Source: Phanerochaete sordida (taxonomy: Eukaryota > Basidiomycota > Agaricomycetes > Polyporales > Phanerochaetaceae). Taken from it: a stretch of DNA of 64,000 nucleotides. Both the position numbers and the translations under genes were made by a program. Below, one piece after another: positions 56,036 through 64,000 of the stretch (position 1 is the first letter of the stretch; the number at the start of each line of letters is the position of its first letter). Under the pieces are notes generated by a model, which saw only the letters and a program-made list of their open reading frames with translations, was not told the origin of the DNA and made no database searches. The DNA is taken from contig BPQB01000064.1 of the NCBI GenBank assembly GCA_019973155.2, positions 124,001-188,000 on the forward strand, written 5' to 3'.

Positions 56036-59000
56036 AGAGCATCCTCGCCCCCTTCGTCCTCGCAGCAGTTTCCGGAGACTATGGCCTGTGAGATCGCCAG
56101 TGTCAAACGCATATACCCGCCATATACGTCGAGGACGCAGTCGAGTCAGGTTCGTTCCACCCATGCCCATGTGCATTATGTATTTGCCCTGCCTGACCTG
56201 CGGACACAGACAGCGTGTCCATGAGCGAGACGGCACTATATTTGGGATGGTTATGGGCGTAGACGGGACATAAGTGGAGGCGTATGAGGCGTGGTCATAG
56301 CCGGCCATTGTGCGTGCACTTGCATGTACACGGCGTAGGGGAGCTGGCCTTCTGCCCAGCGCGCCCAGAGGCCCGTTGACAATCCAACTGAATACTGCTC
56401 TCATCAAGCTCCCTACCTGCACGCTGTCTCATGAAAGGCTTAGCATGTGCCGTACGGCCTCTGCGGAAGGCTCCAGGACTTGGCTATCACCGCCTCCGCG
56501 TGCGATCTCCATGCTTTGCCTCTCGAGGTTCACTGCGTTTCCAGCAAGTATTGCCAGCCACGCTCCGCGCTGCAAGATCCCACATGCGTATGACGAAACC
56601 ATGAACAGCAGCTCAAATTACTTCTCCCTTCGCAACTGCAATACCGTAGAAGGGTCGGCTCATCGCTTCACGTCCTCTTCGCCCCCGTCACCATGCCAGA
56701 TCCCGACGTCCAAGTCATCTTCAAGTGGACCACTGCCTTCGTCCGTCTTGCGACTGTTAAGGCTAGAGTTCGCCTTACCCAGCTTTCCAGGCGGCCCAAG
56801 TACGAGGCCATTCACGCGTCGGACAAGCTCGAGCACCGAGAAACCATTCCTCTCCGACAGAAGCTTCCTCGGGTGAACCCTACAGCTTCAACTGTACCCT
56901 CTAACATCTATCGCCAAGCGAGGTACAGCACGCAGACGCCTCAACATTCAGCTTTCCCGAGCCCTCCGCACCCACGCCGACTGAACCACACGAACACATC
57001 CCCCACCCTTCTGCTGCATCGTCCAGCCACGCGGAGCCCGTCCCGCTGCGCACGCTCGCGCGCCGTCCGGCCGGGGCTGTCAGCGATGCTGCCTCCCGCT
57101 GAGAACGTCGTAGCTGCGTGCTCGGGTGCTCGACGTGGGACGGAGCTGCCAGGGCGGCGCACACCATTCCTGAAAGACCTCGAGGGCGTGGGTGCGCGGA
57201 GAATGCGAGTATTCACCATGCCGAACCCCACGCGGCCTCGCAGCCCAGGAATGGTTTCTGCGCAGCGAGAGAAAAGGGTCAAACAGGCCACCGGCGCACC
57301 CAAGGAGTGACCACCTGCCCTGTCGTCGCCAATCGCTGCAGGACGTCTGCGGAGATTCGTCAATTTTCGTAGGAGCGCACGCCCCAGCCTGTTTCGACGC
57401 TACCGCCAGAAGCAGTCTTCATCGTTGGACTCAGGCGAGACAGTAGCCGCTCCTGCGACTCGGGGGCGCGCCATCGGTCAATTGCCAATTCCTGCTGGCA
57501 GAGAGAGGTGTCCTGTCTTGAAGATCGTGGTCCGCTGGCCCCTCGCAGACGTCGTTATCGGACTCGCTATGTACGTAGACCTTCCGTTCTGTTTAAATCG
57601 TGCGCTCACGCTATGCGGCGCACGCCCAGAACGCCCCAAAGGTATCATTGGCGGCCTCGGGGAGGAACAGCCACCCACGCTCTCAACTCTCGCGCATCGG
57701 ACCCTCCCCTCGTATTGCTTGCTATGACTTCCAGGCACGCGCATGCCGTTGGACGTGGGCGAGGTATCGTGGTCCCGATCTGTCCCCGAGTTTTCTGTGA
57801 GTCACGACCGCCTGCGCGATGTCGCGAGCTGATTGTAGTCCGTGTTCAGGACGGTGCGGCTCGAGGACGTCTTTGGGGACCGAAGTAGGACGTATCTCCG
57901 CAGGTGGACCCACAAATCGTGCTCGTGAGCGACCACCCAACCGCGCGCGGCTCTCGCGAAGCGTTGCGCACGGGACAACATACTGTTTTCTCCGACGCCC
58001 ACGGCACGAAAAGACCCCCTGCTCCTTCAAAGCCTGGCGATGCATATTCACATTTCGACATAGCTACACATCTCGTCCATGCGGCCCCGTTGGTCCTCAC
58101 CTCCATAAGCCCGGCCAGCCTCGTCCCACATTCGTGTTCATCTACTACCGGGTCAGGGTCTCTCGCGCGACACATCGATGGCGCACTTCTGGACCAGCTC
58201 TCGCCGCTCCGGCTGCCGAAGACTAGTGTTTTCGCCCCTGGAGCACCGAGACGAGCTCCTCCACTCTGGCAAGTCGACTGGATCGTGATCCCGCCTCTAT
58301 CTCTAGCATAGGCCAGGTGCGCCTTTTCTCGTGCTCGGAGCTTCCCTTTCACGAGCTGATACGTTCGCACAGGGAGCATCCATCAATAGTATATCAGGCC
58401 AGAAATTACACGCCTTCCGTCAGCAATCTGCACTCAATGCCACTCAGCAGCGGATTCTCACACTCGCGCGCGTCACGCTGCGCTTCGTGTCTTCACACCC
58501 ACGCCATAAGAGCTGACCGCATTCGCCCGCAGCTCACCATCACGCCGACGCCCACTGTGACCGGTCGTCCCAATACACGAACGTCATACGCCATCTGTCA
58601 CAGCACATGGGTACCAGTGGCGCTGCGATCGTCTCTCCCACGTCGTCCCCGTTTCCGCACAGCCATATTGTCCGGTGACGCGCGGCCCGAGGACGTCCAC
58701 TCCGCTGCAACCCGCGCATCGCCCAGCTGCTGTCTGGGCCAGCGTCGTCCCGCCATTCTATCTCTGTGAGGTCGCAGCGCCGCTGGTGAATCCCTGTCCT
58801 GTGCGCTCTTCGGGATGTCCTTTGGCACGTTCGGACGCAGGAGTCGAAGGCGTTGGCACTTGTCCTGGAGCTCTCCATCATAATTGTCCCGCGCAATGTC
58901 ATTCCTCTCTTCGGTGCGACCGCAAAAACGTGACTATTTATTCGAGCGTGCCCTAGCGGCTCTCGTGCTCATCGACCTCTCCACTCGCATTTCCCTCTCC

Positions 59001-59538
59001 TCAGAAGTCTCCTACATGGTGGCCATGGCGCAGCCACAACTCGTCCGATACTCCACCGCCTCGATTGTGCGCACATTTTTGGACTTCTGTCACCAGTGAA
59101 ACGATTGGGACGTTCCGCTGCGAGCACACCTTAACGGACCGAGACTGTCGCCGACGATGTCGTGCAGGCTCGTGGTAAAATTCAGCCGTTGTGGCAGATA
59201 CTGCGAATTGCGGGGGTAAAGCCTTACCAATTTCCATCGCTCTCTATATCCGTTCAGCCGCAGGCATATTGCCAGTAGGCTTGGACGTACAATAACTAGG
59301 CCGCCGAGCAGTTCTCCCCAAAACCCAGATCGTCACGTCGTGGTCTCTGGTGTACAGCATATAGACATCGTTATCACTTCTCCGGGTTGTCATGTGCATT
59401 GTTTGGTTTTCTATATCAGACGGGAAGCGCGGCGTCGTGGTACCGTCCAATTGAGTCGCATCAAGAAGCCTGCGCGGACCGTGAGTGTCCCTTCACCCCA
59501 TCGTCCGTACCCATGTTAATCCCTCACGACCTTCAGCT
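56036..59538. other. long intergenic region; one weak ORF
   Basis: A plus frame at 56693-57310 (205 codons, ATG in CACCATGCC context) opens MPDPDVQVIFKWTTAFVRLA but soon becomes Arg/Pro/Thr-rich, with no family match or paralogue. The rest is GC-rich with several overlapping frames on both strands and no gene I can support. Short words recur with 39 kb and 51 kb, so decayed repeats are likely. Confidence 0.3.
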
Positions 59539-62340
59539 ATGAGCGACGTTCACGACTGGACAACACTCATTGGCGAGGAGCAAAGACGATGGGATCACCT
59601 GCCGTGGACATCCGAAGGCGTAGGCTCGTATCAATTCAACCACATTCTATCCGAGAATGCAAGAAATATCGTGGGAAATATGCGCGATATCATCAAGGCG
59701 GTGGGAGTACGTCGCTTTCATTCACTCTGCTAGGGAATTTCTGACAAATCTCGTGACTTCCTTTCAGGCTGCAAGCAAAGACTGCAAAGATAATATACTG
59801 GAGGCGTTCCTCGAAGTCATCAGGGCACTGAGAATCGTGTACTGGGATGCAATCGATAGGGTCGAACGTATCATGGACGAATACAAGAACAGTCGTCAAG
59901 ATTTTAACGATATAGGGGGGATAGTGCTGGATAATGAAGACTGGCAGAGAAGAGAGCACGATCTGCGCAGGTATGTCCAATATGTCCAAGAGACAGCCGT
60001 GCCCACCTATAACACTGAAGACCGCGTAGCGCCACAGACCAGACTCTGAAGCGAGCACTGGATCTGCGACGTGGTATACTTGTTCTTGTCACCTCTATCA
60101 TTCACCCAAGAGAGGACAACAATACAATTATCATGGACGTTACGGAGATGATAGAAGACGCCCAAGCAGCGTTTGAGGTAGGCTCGTTCTAGCTTTGTTC
60201 ACGCCTCACTGAGACAAATATCATCATCTTGTAGACTCGCGCTTCAGTTGGCCTCGAGGAATGCATCTCAAGTATCAGGGATCTGAAGGTACGCACCTTG
60301 TCATGGTCTCAGCGGCGTCGCTGACACGATCATATAGGAACGAACAGATCAGTTCCGAGTTGCTGGTACGCAAACATTTCAATCCATGGGGCCTAGGCGG
60401 GACGGTTATATCTGAGCATCAACAATGACAGAGCATTCTGCACAAGTCATCGAAGCTGTACTTCGTGGCGTCGGCAGCCGCTACGAGCCAGATGAGGCCA
60501 AGAGTACCTCAGTATCCAACATGCAAGAAGATCTCACAGCTGATGTAGATCTGTGGCTGTCTGAGGATAAGCCCATATACTTCCTCTGTGGCGAACCGGG
60601 TACTGGGAAGACGCCAATGTCCTCTGCGCTCTGCGATCGCTTGCGCTCCGGGCAGAAATCCACAGCCAGGCTCGGCGCATCTTTCTTTTTCTCCCATGAC
60701 GACGGATCCGGCTTGTCCATAACGGTTGCCCTATCATCCATCGTCATGCAACTCTCGTCTCAGAACAGCTCTGAAAGTCTCGCGGAACTCCGCAGACATC
60801 TTTACCGCGGGGACACGCTCGAATCATTACTTCACAAGGCTCTCGCAACAACTGGTCTTCGCGCTCAAGCACTAACCGTACTTGTCATTGACGCGATAGA
60901 TCAATGCAAGGAAAGTGGCGAAGTTCCTCTCCTACTTCAGTCCCTGCTCCTCTTCACACGCGAATTTCCCTGGCTATATATTTTTCTCGCAGCACGTCCT
61001 CGTCCCAACGTCATGGGGGCTCTCACACACCCCAGCGTCATCGACTTCATACACTGCCGTCGACTAGATAGCAGCCTGGAAAAGTGGTATGGGAACCCCG
61101 GGCGATATCTCGAGTATGTGGTGCCCACAATCCCCGGCTACTCCGACTACGTTCGCGCGCACCCGACTGTTCTCCAGCAACTCATTCGGCATTCTGGCTG
61201 CGATTTTTCCTTTGCCTGTATCGCTGTCCGATATCTCGACACCGACCACACTCAGCCGAAGATCCTGTTTACCTCTCTGCTTGCAGGACAACGAAAGAAG
61301 CTCTCGCTGTTGACCGCGCTTTATCTGCGATCGGAGGTACCCAGCCAAACCGAACATATTCGAACCGTCTTGCGATTTGTAGCCTATACAGGACGTGGGC
61401 TTACCCCGGACCTCATCTCCTCCTATGCACCTCGCATCTCTACGCACGATGTCGTCATGGCCGTCGACCACCTACGAGTTGGCCTCACGATCAATGAAGA
61501 CGGCGAAATTGAACCTCACGATGTCGCATTCTACGACTTCCTTTCCTGTTTCCAGAAAAGCAAGAACGGACGTCATGTCTATCAGATGGACAGGGATACC
61601 CACTTCGCTTCCATATCCATAGCCGCATTGGTCACTGCCAGTCCTGTAACCGCTATCCTACAATCGCATCTCCCACCTACGCTCCTCTCATACGGCGATA
61701 ATCATCAGCCTCTGCGTCCCTTACTGACACTCTGGAAACACTATCTCCCAGGATCCAAAGACCAAAGTTTTGGGCATCGCTACTTCTTTGATCAGTTTTA
61801 CGATTTTACGCCAAGTGTCCCACTCGCCCTGTATGCATGGGTGACCGATCCGACCGATGCATACCGCACCGCTGGCGTAGTTGCTCGATTCATGGCAAGT
61901 GTACGTAGCATCTCAGACCAGGAACTGCTTTGTACGCAGATGTGCTGACCAGCCTACAGACGGTGTTTTCTCTGGACGTCCTCCTGGGTGAACATTCCTT
62001 CGAAGACGAGTTTATCTCGGAATTTTACGCCTTCGTGTCCTACGTGCAGCTTCGGCGCGGTCGTTTACTTCAACGTATCACCACTGCGGATGTCCTCGGA
62101 GCAATCGCGAAGGGATGTCAACACGTGCACTCCTCTCGTGATGCCAAGAGACTCACCTTTGCGATGTCCGTCGGAGTCCAACGATACCAGTGTCACATCA
62201 CTGCTACGCCGGGCGCGCTGCAGCGATGGCATGACATCACGGAAGAATTCCTGGCGCGGCTTCATGACGACGAAAATACAGTGGACACGCAGAGTACACC
62301 CGGGTTGCTTGAGGGAACCTTCAGAATCCGTGCTGGCTGA
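59539..62340 (+). CDS. NACHT-domain NLR-like protein, group II (II-F)
   Basis: Seven exons (59539-59706, 59768-59970, 60030-60177, 60235-60288, 60338-60365, 60432-61900, 61960-62340) give 816 aa. Exon 2 (203 nt) equals II-E; exons 4 and 5 keep the group lengths (54, 28 nt). Exon 6 is 36 nt shorter than in the other four. Walker A GEPGTGKT, Walker B VLVIDAIDQC, LYIFLAARPRPNVMGAL. The C-terminal module EFYAFVSYVQLRRGRLLQ, GAIAKGCQH, PGLLEGTFR is present. The MSDVH start and shared upstream bases pair it with II-E. No repeat-type sensor follows. Probable STAND switch in recognition or cell death; ligand unknown. Confidence 0.9.
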
Positions 62341-64000
62341 ACATAGTGAATATTATCTCTTACCGCCTCAATGTACGCCGCCTTTTGTAGATCAATCAGA
62401 AGGTATACGGCTTACTTGACTGCGTTCCCCTGGATCTATTCATACGGAGTAAGGTTGGGACGTCACAGCACAAGCCAAAGGGAGGGAGTGCGGTTATATC
62501 GCACGTACATCAGAGCCTGCTACGGGCTTGCAGGCTTCATTACTATATTGATTCCTTTCTGACCATGAGCGTTTTTAAGCTGGAGATTCGAGAGATGGAA
62601 CACGCGCGGATGCAAGATTGAAAATATGAAGTTTATCACATGAACTCAGAAGTAGACTGTGCGGCCTATCTATCATATTGAGCATGATGCGCTTGATGCT
62701 CCATCAGCATCGTGGCGCAAACCCGCCGATCCATGCGTAACCGTTAAGCGTCTCCGCGGCTTTGCTTCAACGGTCACCGGTCATGTTCCACACAAACAGC
62801 GCATGCGCTCTCCCACCTCCTTATTTATCACAACAAACTCTCTAGACATGTACGGGACCGACATGCATGCTGCTGACGTTGGATATCGGACGCCGAAGGT
62901 CCATACGCCGTACTATATGACCGCGAGCCAGCCAAGTAGTACTTGCTCTGTTTTTCCCGAGTTGATTCAACCCATCTACTAGCGCCATCCAAGACGGATG
63001 AGAAGCAGGCCAGCGAACTAGAAGCGCACATATGTTAGCTTATCACTGTGTTCAAGGAGCGAGCTCGTCCGGGCGGCGCGGAGTGAGCGTCGAATCCGTC
63101 GCCGTGATGCGCCATCAGCGGAGTGGCGGATCACGAGTCGGTCATAAGCCGAAGCCCCCGCTTTCTCCTCTCAGGTTCCTACGATTCTCCCGCTCAAGGT
63201 CTCGCGCCCACGGACTTCATTTCAACAGAGCATATACGCTCAGCGGCCGCGTATTACACGCCCCCAAGCATGGCCGTCGCTGGCGCAGCCTGAATATTTC
63301 GAATCATGGGTTCCTGGAGAAGTCAGCGTAACCTCGGTGTTGCAAGGTGCGCTGCGCACCTGCTCCCTTCCTGACTCTCTAACTTAGCCTACGCTTGTCG
63401 ATAGATTACGTAAGGAAGAGCGGTGGAAACGTTATCGGGCAAGGAGACGTGCTAGGAACTTTGGTCTGGCAGGCTACACGTCGTGCGTATGCTGCGCTTT
63501 GTACAGAGACGTCTAGCCGACACTCCGCACACAGCGCTACCACGACCAGCTGCAGCAGCACAGAAAGCCTGTTCTCGTGCGCTTGGCACTATTCTGCATG
63601 GTCCCGACGCCTTCACTGGCAGTTTCACTACCGTCACACCCTCAGCATGTTCTACTGTCACCGGCCAGCTACTTCGCACCCCACAATTTCAGATGCACTT
63701 GTACTACCACTATGGGTGAAGACGTATATCGCCTGTATGCTCGGGGCTGCCGGCCAACACGAGAAGGCACCCGCGCGTACCAAATCGCCGACATTCCCAC
63801 ATCTACGTGGTCCCTCGTCTCCTACCGTCGATCTGGCAGCCGTGGCAAATCGCTGTGCATGGTGGCAGCCCAGATACTCACCTTCTGTCTCGGCGCGATG
63901 TACACGTACTTGCTCGCGGGGACCGGGCGAACATCCCACCGCAGCGCCTCGCCTTAAGGTGACGGTCGCCCGACGCTGACCCCTACCTGTTTGCGCGCAC
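62341..64000. other. intergenic region with R1 fragment
   Basis: About 62680-62745 carries an R1 fragment in minus orientation (GATGCGCTTGATGCTCCATC, ATCGTGGCGCAAACCCGCC), and a weaker one may lie near 63100. The last 600 bp have GC-rich frames on both strands (such as 63395-63979) with no motif. No gene is supported up to the window end. Confidence 0.4.

Noticed and set aside
1..64000. CRISPR array, bacterial operon or complete transposase/reverse transcriptase gene
   Set aside because: No regularly spaced repeats, Shine-Dalgarno-led gene strings or DDE/RT motifs were seen.

Overview
The window reads as a gene-sparse, repeat-rich stretch of a filamentous basidiomycete genome (probably an agaricomycete, polypore-like; inferred, not proven). 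The support is many 45-65 nt spliceosomal introns with GT..AG ends, GC-rich codons, an NTF2-like/FMO fusion, a pepsin-type aspartic protease, an F-box protein of the kind common in mushrooms, and fungal NLR-like STAND genes. No bacterial operons, CRISPR arrays or complete transposon ORFs are visible.

Layout. 1-962: two tRNA-headed SINE-like copies head to head, then a decayed SDR copy (960-1873). 1993-4697(-): NACHT gene I-1. 4700-8150: relics and repeats. 8239-9243(+): intact SDR. 9717-12223(-): FMO1. 12270-16600: repeats, an SDR relic and an NLR relic. 16707-19550(+): NACHT gene II-A. 21127-23659(+): FMO2. 24078-26859(+): NACHT gene I-2. 28208-29645(-): aspartic protease. 29710-30348(-): an unassigned possible gene. 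30580-32280: repeats and an SDR relic. 33453-36367(+): II-D. 37975-39010: long repeat. 40229-40845: relic of a group I NACHT last exon. 41045-43916(-): II-C. 44775-45610: repeat. 47056-48896(-): F-box gene. 49480-51010: inverted repeat pair. 52152-55005(+): II-E. 55006-59538: no convincing gene. 59539-62340(+): II-F.

The main feature is a cluster of seven apparently intact NACHT P-loop NTPase (NLR-like) genes in two lineages. Group I (2 genes, 5 exons) has an N-terminal helical region reminiscent of HeLo/MLKL-type bundles. Group II (5 genes, 7 exons, nearly invariant exon lengths and phases) has an unassigned helical N-terminus built from five short exons and an unassigned conserved C-terminal module. 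None shows WD40, ankyrin or TPR repeats, so the usual fungal NLR sensor is absent. An FMO gene followed by a group I NACHT gene occurs twice in opposite orientation, which indicates an inverted segmental duplication. SDR copies (one intact, three decayed) and a family of dispersed repeats lie between the NACHT genes and probably mediated the duplications. By family knowledge, the NACHT genes point to self/non-self recognition or programmed cell death. The FMO, SDR, protease and F-box genes may be unrelated neighbours; nothing in the sequence ties them to the same pathway.
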